From Cranoglanis bouderius (lineage: Eukaryota > Chordata > Actinopteri > Siluriformes > Cranoglanididae), in assembly GCA_023630585.1 (NCBI GenBank), contig CM042535.1:36074899-36138898 (forward strand): DNA of 64,000 bases. Reading direction: 5' to 3'. Positions 33,483 to 48,337 of the stretch are shown in pieces; within the stretch, counting starts at the first letter, position 1, and every line of letters begins with the position of its first letter. A model generated the notes under the pieces. It saw only the letters and a program-made list of their open reading frames with translations, searched no databases and was not told the DNA's origin. The position numbers and the translations under genes are program-made.

Positions 33483-34258
33483 TGTTAGATCACGGGAACG
33501 GGAGCCAGATGCAAGTGCAGGGGAAAAGTCAGTTTATTAGGAACAGTTCAAAAGTTATGGGACAACTCTAACACATGAAGCCAAAGAACTCAGGAACACG
33601 GGAAGGTTTCAAGCAAGGTCAAAAACTAGATAACATAGACAACGCTCATAGCAATGGAAAAACTAGATAACATGGGCTAAGATAACATAGGCTAAATTCA
33701 TGGCTATGGCAAAATTAGATAACATGGGCTCAGCTCGTAGCAATGGCTAAAGTAGAAAACATGGGCAAAGCTTGTATCAATGGCAAAACTAGAAAACATG
33801 GGCAAAGCTCACAGCACTGGCAAAACTAAAAACATGGGTTAGGCATTAATTCCAAAAACCAGAAGACGTTAGCGAATGTCCAAAACCCTGAAATCGTGAT
33901 AACTGGGGCAAGGCTATAATCCAAAGTCCGAGAAGTGTTAGCAAGAGTCAGAAAAACAGAATAGACAGTCCATATAAATCCGCTCAGTAGTTGTGGAGAC
34001 AAGGTGAGTGCACAAATACTTTGCCCCGAGGCGAAGAAACGAAAGGCTTAAACACATGAATGAAAATGAGACTTAACACAAAACACCTGAAACACAGAAT
34101 CACAGATAAAGCAAAGAACCAATGAACATACAGGGGCAGAGACAGGACATAAACTAAAACAAAGAAACACGTGGCGAAGTAAACAAAACGAGAGTCTGTG
34201 AATGCGGAGGTGTGCTGCTCGCCCGCTTCAGCGAACAGCGTGGGGGGAAACCCCAACA
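33483..34258 (-). mobile_element. Solo LTR with 5-bp target duplication
   Basis: On the + strand it runs from TGTTAGATCACGG to GGGGAAACCCCAACA, flanked by CTAGT at 33478-33482 and 34259-34263. TG..CA ends, a 5-bp duplication and a polyadenylation motif near one end (minus strand CCTAATAAACTGAC) define an LTR of 776 bp with no internal region, so probably formed by LTR-LTR recombination. It contains a degenerate 24-bp minisatellite (AAAACTAGATAACATGGGC). Copy 2 is at 56368-57145. Confidence 0.85.
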
Positions 34259-34459
34259 CTAGTAAAGTAATGAACAGATGAGTTGTAGTTACAGGAGTTC
34301 ACTTGGCTTGGCTGAGAGGGGGTGTAGCTAAAACTAAAAACAGTATATATGCAAAAATAATACTTACTTATTAAGTACAGACACCAACACACAAGCTCAA
34401 CACACACAGCCATTTTACACACACTTATCTATGAGACCTTGTATTTTTGTGATTGCTTC

Positions 34460-35480
34460 ATGAGGTGTCCAGTTACAGACAAGTTACAACACCCTGACTA
34501 TAGAGAGAGGACAGTTACAGACCAGTTACAACACCCTGACTATAGAGAGAGGACAGTTACAGACCAGTTACAACACCATAACTATAGAGAGAGGTCAGTT
34601 ACAGACCAGTTACAACACCATAACTATAGAGAGAGGACAGTTACAGACCAGTTACAACACCATAACTATAGAGAGAGGACAGTTACAGACCAGTTACAAC
34701 ACCATAACTATAGAGAGAGGTCAGTTACAGACCAGTTACAACACCATAACTATAGAGAGGGGCCAGTTACAACACCCTGACTATAGAGAGAGGCCAGTTA
34801 CAGACCAGTTACAACACCATAACTATAGAGAGAGGCCAGTTACACACCAGTTACAACACCATAACTATAGAGAGAGAACAGTTACAGACCAGTTACAACA
34901 CCCTGACTATAGAGAGAGGACAGTTACAGACCACTTACAACACCCTGACTATAGAGAGAGGCCAGTTACAGACCAGTTACAACACCATAACTATAGAGAG
35001 GGGCCAGTTACAACACCCTGACTATAGAGAGAGGACAGTTACAGACCAGTTACAACACCACAACTATAGAGAGGGGCCAGTTACAACACCCTGACTATAG
35101 AGAGAGGCCAGTTACAGACCAGTTACAACACCATAACTATAGAGAGGGGCCAGTTACACACCAGTTACAACACCATAACTATAGAGAGAGGTCAGTTACA
35201 GACCAGCTACAACACCATAACTATAGAGAGGGGCCAGTTACAACACCCTGACTGTAGAGAGAGGCCAGTTACAGACCAGTTACAACACCATAACTATAGA
35301 GAGGGACCAGTTACAAAACCCTGACTATAGAGAGAGGCCAGTTACAGACCAGTTACAACACCCTGACTATATAGAGAGGGACCAGTTACATACCAGTTAC
35401 AACACCATGTCTATAGAGAGAGACCAGTTACAAGAACCTGACTATAGAAACAGACCAGTTACAGACCAGTTAAAACAAGT
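34460..35480 (+). pseudogene. Expanded stalk-exon array, orphan, about 25 units
   Basis: About 25 tandem units, mostly 42 bp with several 28-bp deletion forms. In frame the 42-bp units read QLQTSYNTLTIERG, the receptor stalk unit. The 28-bp units break the frame. No membrane or CTLD exon adjoins it. The sequence after the array (CAAGTTGGCTT, then ACCCTGTTTAC-like words to about 35590) is a diverged match to the end of receptor B exon 3 and its intron, so this is a dead paralogue of a B-type stalk exon that then expanded from about six units. The inverted copy of its start is at 55903-56160. Confidence 0.85.
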
Positions 35481-36793
<1,313 letters not shown>

Positions 36794-37590
36794 TGTTACG
36801 AAATGTACGGAGGGCTGGATGCAAGTGCAGGGGGAAAAGTCACTTTATTAAGAACAACTCAAAAGTAAAGGAACAGTCACAAAATTAGAAACAGTCACAA
36901 AAATAGGAAAAGGGGAAAAAACGCAACACAAAGGCAGGGTGGTATTCCACAAATAAGGCGAGGCAATAATCCACAAATAAGGCAAGGCAATAATCCACAA
37001 ATAAGGCGAGGCAATACTCCACAAATAAGGCAAGGCAATAATCCACAAATAAGGTGAGGCAATACTCCACAAATAAGGCAAGGCAATAATCCACAAATAA
37101 GGCGAGGCAATAATCCACAAATAGTGAGGCAAGAATCCACAGTATATCAAGGCATAAATCCACAGAATATCAAGGCATAAATCCACAGAATATCAAAGAA
37201 TAAATCCAAAGAATATCAAAGCATAAATCCACAGAATATCAAGGCATAAATCCACAGTCCAGGAAACGCGAGGTAAGTGCAAATACAAAGGACTTTAATT
37301 CAGTTCAATACACACACAAACGGGTTTAAATAATATAAACGAAACGAGGCAAAACACAAAACACCTGAAACTCATAATGAAATGTAAAACAGTGAACCAA
37401 TGAACAAGCAGGGGCGGAGACATGACATGAACCAAAAACGAAGAACCAATCAACATGCAGTGGCGGAGACATAACGTAAACCAAAACAACCAAGCACATG
37501 GCGAAGTAAACAAAGTGAAAGTCCATGAATGAGAAACTGGGGAAAATTCGAGGGAAAAGTCCCACCAAGTTTGTGAATCGGGAAGCATAT
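36794..37590 (-). mobile_element. Second, diverged LTR-like element with minisatellites
   Basis: It starts TGTTACGAAATG and shares GGATGCAAGTGCAGGGG and TTTATTA with the solo LTR at 33483, and toward its far end shares CAGGGGCGGAGACA. Between them are two minisatellites: a 25-bp unit (AATAAGGCGAGGCAATAATC) at about 36945-37135 and a 24-bp unit (AGAATATCAAGGCATAAATC) at about 37135-37250. The right end and target duplication are not clear. Confidence 0.6.
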
Positions 37591-37689
37591 AGTATATGTG
37601 TGTAGTCAATTACCTTTAATTACATACAGGTGCCCCTAGCAGAGTAACCACATGGTGTAGTTCATCACATCAACTATGGAGAAACTAGT

Positions 37690-38118
37690 CTAGTCAGAGC
37701 CCAGACATAAACCCCATTGAAAATCTGTGGAATGACTTGAAGACTGCAGTCCACAAACGGTCACCATCACATTTAACTGAACTTGAGCAGTTCTGCAAAG
37801 AAGAGTGGGCAAATATTGAAAAGTCTAGATGTGCAAAGTTAGTAGAGATAGATCCCAACAGACTAAAGGCTGTAATTAAAAAATTAAGGCAAATTAAAGC
37901 AAGCGGGTGATCCTTTTTCCAACTCAGTGATTCTGTTTTTTTTAATTTTTTAAATGTTTTCCTGACCTGTTGGTGTTATATCTTTCACTTGGATCTCATA
38001 AGTTGCACTGAGTAAATACAGCTGGATAAAACAAAAACTGTGTTCGTCTTCATTTCAGGCTAAAAAGCAACAAAATGTGATTATTTTAAAGGGGGATGAT
38101 TCTTTTCTATACCCACTG
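37690..38118 (+). mobile_element. Tc1-like element, 3' fragment
   Basis: The + strand reads SPDINPIENLWNDLKTAVHK, the catalytic-Glu region of Tc1 transposases, onward to KAVIKKLRQIKASG and a stop near 37910, then a terminal repeat ending CCCACTG before TA. The 5' two thirds are missing. Same family as the solo end at 13619-13721. Confidence 0.8.
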
Positions 38119-39881
38119 TATCTTGAATATAGCCAAATTGGTCTAATATTTACTACTACAAGATTACAACAAACCGAATATTAGATTGCTGAAACCTGTA
38201 TCGACACATTTTTACCCATTTCAAGCTTGGCAGATAAACTCATTTCTTGTTGCATTGGCAGAAAAATTTTTGCTCATTTTTAAGCATTTATTTATAGAAA
38301 GAAGCAAATTATCTGCCAATAGAACAAGACAATGTAGCGAAAATCTCTACAAAAAAGGGGTATTATTATTATGCATTATTCTTTTAAGCCAGAATAATGA
38401 AATGGATCAACTTTAAACATGAAACGAAACAGAAGCGCACGCTTGGATTCACCGCACCTTTTTAAAGGAGACGAGTTTTAAAGCGTGCCCGCGTTATCTA
38501 CAGTAATGTGTAGTAACTCGGATGAATCTGCAACGTTTAAAATAATATTCTCCACCAGTTACAATTCATGTAACAAATAAAAAAAAGATGTTTAACACGT
38601 TTAAATGTATTCTCCAATTTATGTGAGGAATTAGCTCGAGTGGCGTGAAATATATCTATATATCTAATCAACGCGTGTTGTGACCAGTTATAAATATACA
38701 TCAGCCATGAAAGGGAATTCATATAGGTGGACATATACATATAGATAATTAACTACAACGGATTATAATTAATTATTACTATGTATGTGGCCTAGATCAG
38801 CTTTATGAACTCTAAAGAGTGAGTTTATCCTTCTGGCCAGGAAGAATTAACTCACGGAGTTTATTATTAAAAATTAGAGCGGGTAATCGAGATCGGAGCG
38901 TTTAATTGACTCATCCCGTCAACAAAACAGAGAAAATCAAGCGTGTGATAATAGATTTTAATAGCTATATGTGACTATGGATACACACGACTAACTCTAA
39001 GCAAAACATACATATATACACATCTATATACAGGGAGAGAAAAGGGATAGAGAGAAAGTAATGAAAGAAAGGGAAGCAGACAAAAACACAACTATTTAGC
39101 CTTTTTCAGAACCAGCACGAACTTAATTCTCCTGTAACACAGGGGTCCAATCTTAACGCAGATATAGGTCATTAACTATACTTGCATGGCCTCAAGGTTG
39201 AGAGTTTGTGTGAGGTCGGGTAGAGTTCGCTGGTTCGTTGTTGTTTGAAAGGCGTGAGCCCGGAGGTAGTTGCATCTTGTGTCCGGAGGGAGAGAGATCC
39301 TGGCTTCCTCTTCCCGGGGCACGTGGCCCCGGGGGAGAGAAACCGGAAGAAGTGAAGTTGAGAAGTGAAGTCAAACTCTGAAGTCTAACTCTCAAATCCG
39401 AAGAGAGAAGTGAGCGTGGTGTTGTTTTAAAACAACACCAGCGCACACGCCTCTTTGGGCTATGGGCCAATCAGGAAGTTGGGTTTGCATGTCCGGATGA
39501 CTCTCTTTGTCTGGTCTCGGACCCTAATTTAAATGTCCAGGGAGGAGCTGGCTTATACCGTGTTATAAATGAAATTAAGTGAAAACATGAAACGATGTAT
39601 CCCATTGCAATGTGATATGCATAATCAATCCGGGTATCTCGAGACGATTAACTACATACCAAATTCGATGGATTTGTGAAGAATATTACAAATAAAACCT
39701 GGTTACAGACATTTAAAATGATATGCTAGATTAAAACTATTTAAAGTCATTAAGGTTAGTTAAACACACAATATATGTAAACAAAATAACATCACACTAT
39801 TTAGACATGGAATAATTACATATAATTACACGTTACATTGAAGAGAGAGGGGTTTCTCCATTGTGTGTGTAAGGTAAGCGT

Positions 39882-39916
<35 letters not shown>

Positions 39917-41336
39917 GTAAAGTAAGTGTGTGTGCGTGTGTGTGTGTGTGTTGGATCCCTGCTGACGAACTAATCATGAAGTTTCCCAGAAGTTCAGTCA
40001 TCAAAGGTTTCTTTTATTGCAGGGGTAAGTCCTGTGTGGGTCCCAGAGAGACTTTTTGCATTCCAAAGGTGCATCTGGCCGCAGGAGGCCTCTCGGGGTT
40101 ACTCTATGTTTAGTTTGGGTTAATTTAGAAATCAGTTTGAGTATAGATCATACGCTACAACAATGTAAAGCTTGAAATGAGAAAAATGTCTGGAAATAGG
40201 TTTAATAATTTCATGTTTGGTTACTTGTAATCATATAATAGGAAAAAGCAGATAAATTGGACTATATTCAAGATATTTTCACTTGCGAAGATGTAATTTT
40301 TTAAAGTGCACATTTTTTTTTTCTAGTCATATTATTAGTAATACATGTATATACCGTTCAATGCATTAAAAATGCTACCCTGTGATGGACTGGCGTCTCA
40401 TTTGTGGTGAATTGCTTACTGAAAGTAATTGATAAAAGTGGATTTTACCCCCATTTTGGCCAGTTCCCACCCACCAGCCAGCTCTCGCCATCATATGACA
40501 GCTAACATGTGAAGCCAGCCAACCACATCATTTCAAACTGCTGCACATGCTGTGTCTAAATGCAGCATATTACACTCAGAGGAAAAAAAGAAACATTTTT
40601 CCTCTTCTGCATACATGAGCTCACAGATGACCATGATTGGTTAATTTCACTTTAACTGACAGAGAAAAATAAGAATAAGCCAAAGATTGTTGATGTTGAT
40701 ATTATTGTTAATGTATTGCTGAAACAAAAAGCAAAAACAATGAGTAAGTAAGGAATAAAGCACAGGAAATAATCAGCGACGAGGTGGTGTGATGCAGCCG
40801 GATGCGAAGCAGAGTTACTGCTATAACCCTTAAAAGTTAATTGTTTTCATGTAACAACAAGTCCTCAAGTGTTTTATTCCTCTTATACAACAGCAATTTT
40901 TACCAGCAAATAATGATTTTTTATTAATAAACGAAAGACATACTTGTTCATAATTTTTATCCATTTATAGTTCCATTCAGTGTTCTGGAACGTCAGTGAA
41001 AACAAGTTCCTGTTGTCATTTACTTTACAGCAGGTATAAACTGTCCTTCACTCCCTCATCAGCCTCCTTGTGGTGGCAAATTTCCTGACACTTCCTTTGT
41101 TATTTATACATATTTAATGTATAGATTACGTTTAGTGTCCATCGTGCAAGTGTAATTTAGCTGTTACTATAGAAACACTAACATAGCAGAACCTGTGATT
41201 TAAATTACAGCCAGCATTATTGTCAATGCTGCTGTTATACAAAATTAATCAACACCTTCTGACCAATCAGAATAGAGAATTCAACAGTGCTGTGGTCTAG
41301 TGTATCTAAAGACAGGCGAAGATGACACTTGATGTA
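38119..41336. other. Intergenic stretch, no gene recognised
   Basis: AT-rich with a GC-richer patch at 39190-39480. The minus-strand frame there (Pro/Ser/Arg-rich) shows no known domain. A (TG)n tract lies at 39884-39951. I see no receptor exons or transposase motifs in this 3.2 kb. Confidence 0.45.
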
Positions 41337-42040
41337 CAGCGCCCTCCACTAATATTGGCACCCTTGGTAAATATGAGAAAAGGAGGCTGTGAAAAATTGT
41401 CTTTATTGTTGTACTTTTTATTTTTGTTCAAAGTATTCACAAAAAATACTCTGCTCTCATGGATCTCAAACAATTGCAAACACAACACAGGTTTATCCAA
41501 AAAAAAAAAAAAAAAACTTTGTTAAATATAGGTGTGCAACAATTATTGGCACCCTTTTAGTTAATACTTTTTGCTACCTCCCTTTGCCAAGATAACAGCT
41601 CTGAGTCTTCTCCTATAATGCCTGATGAGGTTGGAGAATACATGGCAAGGGATCTGAGACCATTCCTCCATACAGAATCTCTCCAGATCCTTCAAATCTC
41701 TTCAGTTCACCCCACAGGTTTTCTATGGGTTTCAAGTCAAGGGACTGGGATGGCCAGGGCAGGACCTTGCCATGGATTTTGTGGTCAGTAAACCATTTTT
41801 GTGTTGATTTTGATGTATGTTTTGGATCATTGTCCTGCTGGAAGATCCAACCATGGTCCATTTTAAGCTTTCTGGCAGAGGCAGTCAGGTTTTCATTTAA
41901 TATCTGCTGAGATTTGATATTTGAGTCCATGATGCCATGTATCCTAACAAAATGTCCAGGTCCTCTGGCAGAAAAACAGCACCAAAACATTAAAGAGCCA
42001 CCACCATATTTAACCGTGGGCATGAGGTACTTTCCATATG
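41337..42040 (-). mobile_element. Tc1-like element, 5'-truncated, fifth family
   Basis: The left terminus CAGCGCCCTCCACTAATATT follows TA, and an inner repeat (CAACAATTATTGGCACCC) lies near 41538. The minus-strand frame 41613-42023 reads VKYGGGSLMFWCCFSARGPG, then FQQDNDPKHTSKSTQKW and DLKPIENLW, with NPIEN mutated to KPIEN. The N-terminal half is lost and the break lies beside an (AT)n tract. Confidence 0.82.
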
Positions 42041-42082
42041 GCTACCTCTCTGTGTGTGCCAATAATAACATTATATTATTAC

Positions 42083-42084
<2 letters not shown>

Positions 42085-42165
<81 letters not shown>
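42085..42165. repeat. (AT)n microsatellite
   Basis: About 80 bp of AT between the truncated Tc1 element and the candidate cytoplasmic exon. Confidence 0.95.
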
Positions 42166-42169
<4 letters not shown>

Positions 42170-42220
42170 TTTCCCCCTAATCTGCTTTCATTTGGACATA
42201 AAAAACATTTGCTTGTGTAC

Positions 42221-42353
42221 CTGTGTGTTGAGTTTGTAGGTAACTCTTTGTATCAGCTTTCTCCAGCTCTGTGTTGTATCCTCTAAAATCATTCGCAATT
42301 TTATAGATGACCACCGTCACGTCCTCTTCGTCTCCTCTATTCCGCTCCTCCAT
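42221..42353 (-). CDS. Candidate first (cytoplasmic) exon of receptor F
   Basis: Minus-strand ATG at 42353 opens MEERNRGDEEDVTVVIYKIA, followed by NDFRGYNTELEKADTKSYLQ and a donor GTACAC after CACACAG. The exon is 133 bp and ends in phase 1, exactly what the membrane exon at 29141 needs. Acidic, with three tyrosines, it looks like the N-terminal tail of a type II lectin receptor; none of the tyrosines is a strict ITIM (VVIYKIA has Ala at +3). A 13-kb intron full of transposons would separate it from receptor F. An alternative is that it belonged to another, lost minus-strand receptor. Confidence 0.55.
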
Positions 42354-42502
42354 GCAGTTGACATTAGAAGCACACTGAAACATCTTTAAACTATAAAACA
42401 CTAAACCCCTGAATTACTGAATGTTTGTGTGAGGATGCGACTGTACAGCTGTGCCGCTTTACTCGAGTGTCGTTTGTCACGTAATGAACATTCTGCAGAT
42501 AG

Positions 42503-42520
42503 AAAAGGAAGTGAGAGAAC
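42503..42520 (-). promoter_or_regulatory. ETS/IRF composite-like site upstream of the 42353 start
   Basis: GGAAGTGAGA at 42507-42516 is one base from the ETS-IRF composite GGAANNGAAA, about 155 bp upstream of the ATG. Such sites act in myeloid and B-cell genes; use here is inferred. Confidence 0.3.
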
Positions 42521-42559
42521 AGAAGTGGTTTCTATTCATATAGTCATCTCTACTCAGAC

Positions 42560-44689
42560 ATCCACTGTATGACCAAATGTTTATAGACAAATTCCAGATG
42601 TGGTTCTTGTTAACAATGTCAAAATTCTGAATAATAGTTTTTTTGTTTATTCGTTTGTTTGTTTGTTTTAGTAATAATTTTCAAAGCATTAAATACAATT
42701 CAAGCCCAAGCGGTCATAATTTAACAGTAAAATATTAAAATGATGACGTGAGAAATAAAAAAAAAAACTGAATGAAAAACAAAGAAACACAAGGAACTGT
42801 TGCGTTTTTGAACAGGGACAGGTTGTGTAACAGGTTGTGTAACAGATTGTGTAACAGTGTGTGTAACAGTGTGTGTGCAATAATGTGCAACATTATAATG
42901 TGGAAACTCTGAGAACTGATCACACTGCAGTTTATCATTTTAGTTTATAATTGGTAATCTGCACACAACAGTACGCATGACATGAAACTGATACAAATTA
43001 TATAAAATACATGACGAAAAATGACTGAGTTTGAACACCTGGCAGTTCTTTGCGAGCAGGTCGACTTTGTGAGAAGGTCACACGGCAATAACGCAACTCC
43101 TCAAATGATATTGCTATGGTCATGTGACCTTGAAACGCAACCAACTGCTCTGTGTCTCAATGCACATGCAACAGATCGCGAGAACAGACTTACACACACT
43201 TACAGCTGGACCGAGTGATCAGTACATTCAACTGATTTGCTTGTGAGCATTTTATTACTGTACAGCACTTTTCTTGACTATGACCAAAAGACACTTTTCT
43301 CACAGAGCCATCCTTTGTTTCTCTGATCAAGCAGAAAATAACAAACAGGTGAGCATGGTTGAGACAGGAAATCAAGGAGACAACAGAAAAAGAAGTTCTG
43401 CAAGGATATTCACGGTGCCCTCTATTGGCCCAAGGTGGACATGACATGTCTCCCTTTTTATGTGAACTGTAACACGCAAATATTCAATTTAGCAAAATGA
43501 GCAGTTGGTTTCTTTTTCATGAATCACCTCATGAAGAAGGAAAGAGGAGATCTGTGCCACTTGTCAATATGACGAAAGGAAGAGGAGGAGTGTAATCAAT
43601 AAGAAGACTGTACCATACAGATCAGGGGTCATCAACTGGTGGACGGCAGTCCAGATACAGACCTAGTGAATCAAACTGAGTACTCAAAATATACTGGAGC
43701 AGAATCGATCAATGTATGTGGAAAAACAACAAAACTGGCCTTAGCTCAGCGACTCCAGTTTTTTAAAACATGAACCATCATGGCTTCTGTAGCACATCCT
43801 CTGTTACAGCTAATCATCTCCCTTCATGTAAATTATTTAAGAAAAAAATGACACTTTTTCACTTGATGCTTTCACACTGTGTTGGAAATATTTGTTGATA
43901 TCATGTTCGATACACATGCTGGCTGTTTGAAACTAGCAGTATTGCAAATGACCTTGTCAGTGCACTGTATAAGCCCGCATTCCTAATGAATCCCAGTGAA
44001 TCCATACAGTAAATCATTCAGTATATTGTTCTAGTATGATACTTTACAACACTGTTTCACGGTTAAAAGGAAGCAAACAGAGACGAATGAATAGTGGGAC
44101 ATTGACACTTTATTCTTTTTCTGTTCAGGTGTTTCTAAACTGGTTGTTATGTAGCAGTGACTTTATTTAGAACTGTCATTACAATTTTGACCGTATCTCA
44201 TGGTGCGCCGATAAAACAAGGTATCGAAGGACCTGCCAGCCAAGTAGAAACAATAATATTCCTTGTAGCCATATAAAAGTCTTATAACAGTTTAAAAAAA
44301 AAATAATAAATTGTGTTTCATAACAAAAAAAGACAAATGTGAACTATATGAGTATGTTTTAGCAAACTTTAGCTCGGAACATAAGCTGAAATCGGTATAG
44401 TTTGCAAAATTATTTCCATGTAAACAATGTAAAGGTTGACCGCATAAGTATTCACACCCCAACCCCTTCCTGTGAAGCCTCGAATTTAGTTTCCTGGAGG
44501 GGGGGGGACTTATGTAAGGCACACAGTATCAGGCTGGATCATCTTGTACAGGGTGACGTATACTTCTTAAAAGACCGCTGTAATCGCACAGGCTAAAACC
44601 GGCTTTACTTAACATGTGTCGATCTTATGATGCAGGGTTTAAGTGCTATATTTTGATCGAATCAATTCTGATTGGTGATGAATTTACAG
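42560..44689. other. Intergenic stretch upstream of receptor A2, no gene recognised
   Basis: A short tandem run (TTGTGTAACAG-like units) lies at 42822-42880. I looked for a membrane-segment exon and a cytoplasmic exon for receptor A2 and did not find a convincing one. Confidence 0.45.
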
Positions 44690-45670
44690 TTACCTCTCGG
44701 GCGGATATGGAGCTGTTAGAGACGAAATGCGACAATCACACGCTGTCTATAGACACCGAGCAGCTCCAGAGCAGGTACAATAATCTTGTTAAGGAGAACC
44801 GCCAGTTAGAGACCAACTACATCAACCTGGGTAAAGTGAGAGATGAGCTACGGAAGGAGAGAGATGGACTCCAGAACAGACTTTCCAGCATTGGTCAGTG
44901 ATTTGAAAATGTCATCATTTTCTTTTTCATTGACAGAAAACATTTACACCTGGCTGAAAAGAGAAACGTGTACAGTTACTCATTGCTAATCTGGGAGCAT
45001 GCGGAAAAACACTTGCTAGTGAGCGTCAATACTAATACTTTCGAATGAAATGAAAGTCAGTCATGTTTGCTAACATTTGCTAACTTGCTAGTGAACCTGG
45101 CTACTAATTTTAATTACACAATATAATACGTAGCCTGATGTCTGCTAACTTGCTAGTGACCATGGCTAGTGATTTCAGTTATACAATATAAATACTTATC
45201 TTAATATTTGCAAACTTGATAGCAAATCTGACTTACGTTGTAGTCAGCCTAATGTTAGCTGGTCTGCTAATACTTGGTTTTAATGACATCATTTAATACT
45301 TAGCCTAACATACTGTAAGCTAGCTTATTTGCTAACCTGAGTAGCTACTAACGTAGAGGCAACATACTTTCACACTGTTTTTACCGGTAGACTTTGATTA
45401 AATTTTCATCACGTCTAAAAGAACTAATTCTAATCTACTCTAAGAACAGCTGCGGATATCGGGAAGCCGGGGTGGATCTCCTTCAGCTCCAGTCTTTACT
45501 ACATGTCTACTGAGGAGAAGAACTGGCCTCAGAGCAGACAGGATTACAGAGAGAGAGGAGCAGACCTGGTGATCATAAAAAGACCAGTAACAGATATCCT
45601 AAACACATGGAATGATAATTCGTGTTCTGACAGTTCATTCTGGATATGTGAGAAACCAATTTCCAATTAA
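44690..45670 (+). pseudogene. Receptor A2: stalk exon plus internally deleted CTLD
   Basis: The stalk exon 44690-44893 reads VTSRADMELLETKCDNHTLS and on through a coiled coil to NRLSSI, ending in phase 1. The next exon (45450-45670) starts like receptor A CTLD exon 1, but after LVIIK it jumps to RPVTDILNTWNDNS and the normal C-terminus WICEKPISN. A 608-bp deletion relative to receptor A (485-1092) removed the end of that exon, the SINE, the whole second CTLD exon and part of the third; AAG microhomology marks the joint. The reading frame survives, but the domain core (WIGL, EPN) is gone, and the conserved Cys of RQDC is now Tyr. Even if transcribed it cannot fold as a CTLD. No membrane exon is seen upstream. 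Confidence 0.85.
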
Positions 45671-46114
45671 GTCTCTGTGAAGGGAAGGATTGTAGACGTT
45701 AACGCGGAACTCATTGAGAAGCGCTCAAACACAATGCAAATACTTTCACTTGGTAGCGCATGTCTTTAGCTACGTCCATTACTATCTGCATATTAGTACA
45801 TGTTTTCACGAGCGCTGTGATGACATATTTTCTTATTTCTTCTGCAGTTGACTTCTTTTGTTCACATCTGATGCTGTATGCTGGACATTTCACTGTACTT
45901 TTAAATTCCTGCTTCAAAATAAATGCAGTTTATGTCTTATTTGTTGATAAGAAGTTGCCACAAATGTTATGAGAAAGCGGCTTATCTTAAGACTGGAAAC
46001 GAGATGACCGCCACATTCACACAGCATTGGGAGGGGCATGTTGACCTTTTGTAAAGGTTGTGCCTTAAAAAAATAAAAAGACCCACACCTTTCATTACAC
46101 TAGCTCACGAGCCT

Positions 46115-46189
<75 letters not shown>

Positions 46190-46454
46190 ATGTGTGTGTG
46201 TGTGTGTTGCTCTCAGATTGGTGAGAGATTGTGTTAGATAAAATGCTGTGACAAACAGGAAAATGTTTGTTCTTTAGATGTGAGATCAGTTCACTTAACA
46301 GTTTTTGGCCTTAAAAATAATTAATATTACAAAAAGCTTGTCATCATTTCAGATTTATCTTGGGGTTAAACGTAACGAATGGTCTAGAATGACCTGCAAT
46401 AACTGTTTAGATTATTAAAGATATCAGTTAATCTAGCCACAGGAGGTCACAAGC

Positions 46455-46814
46455 CAGTGTACTTTTTGTGCCGGTCCCAAGCCCGGATAAATAGAGAGGG
46501 TTGTGTCAGGAAGGGCATCCGACGTAAAACTTTTGCCAAATTCAATATGCGAATCACTAAAATGACTTCCGTACCGGATCGGTCGGGGCCCGGGTTAACA
46601 ACGACCGTCATCGGTGCCGTTGACCTACAGGGCACTGGTGGAAATTGGGCCACTGTTGGTCGAAGAAGACCAAAGAGGAGGTTTATGGATGTAGTGAAGG
46701 AGGACATGAAGGTAGTCGGTCTGAGAGAAGAGGATGCAGGGGATAGGGCTAGACGGAGGCAGATGATTCGCTGTGGCGACCCCTGAAGGGAGCAGCCGAA
46801 AGGAAAAGAAGAAG
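46455..46814 (+). mobile_element. RTE-type LINE 3' end, copy 2
   Basis: Duplicate of 2001-2360 with the same RWRQMIRCGDP-like terminus (here RRRQMIRCGDP). Confidence 0.65.

Positions 46815-48337
<1,523 letters not shown>

Larger units (their letters stand above)
26190..34720. repeat. Inverted segmental duplication, copy 1
   Basis: The reverse complement of this segment is at 55903-64000. It includes receptor F, SINE fragments, a hAT fragment, a Tc1-like element, a solo LTR and the start of the 42-bp array. Flanks match almost base for base; the main differences are at receptor F (stalk exon, first CTLD intron, first and third CTLD exons). Confidence 0.95.

Noticed and set aside
34460..35480. 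Regular 42-bp repeats resembling a CRISPR array
   Set aside because: The units are contiguous without unique spacers, encode a stalk peptide, and lie in vertebrate DNA.
39192..39470. 92-codon minus-strand frame in a GC-richer patch
   Set aside because: Composition-driven (Pro/Ser/Arg) with no domain, start context or splice signals that I trust.
42177..42401. Upstream Met at 42401 as the start of the minus-strand cytoplasmic exon
   Set aside because: The ATG at 42353 has the acidic tail typical of these receptors; the extra upstream residues look like 5' UTR translated by chance.
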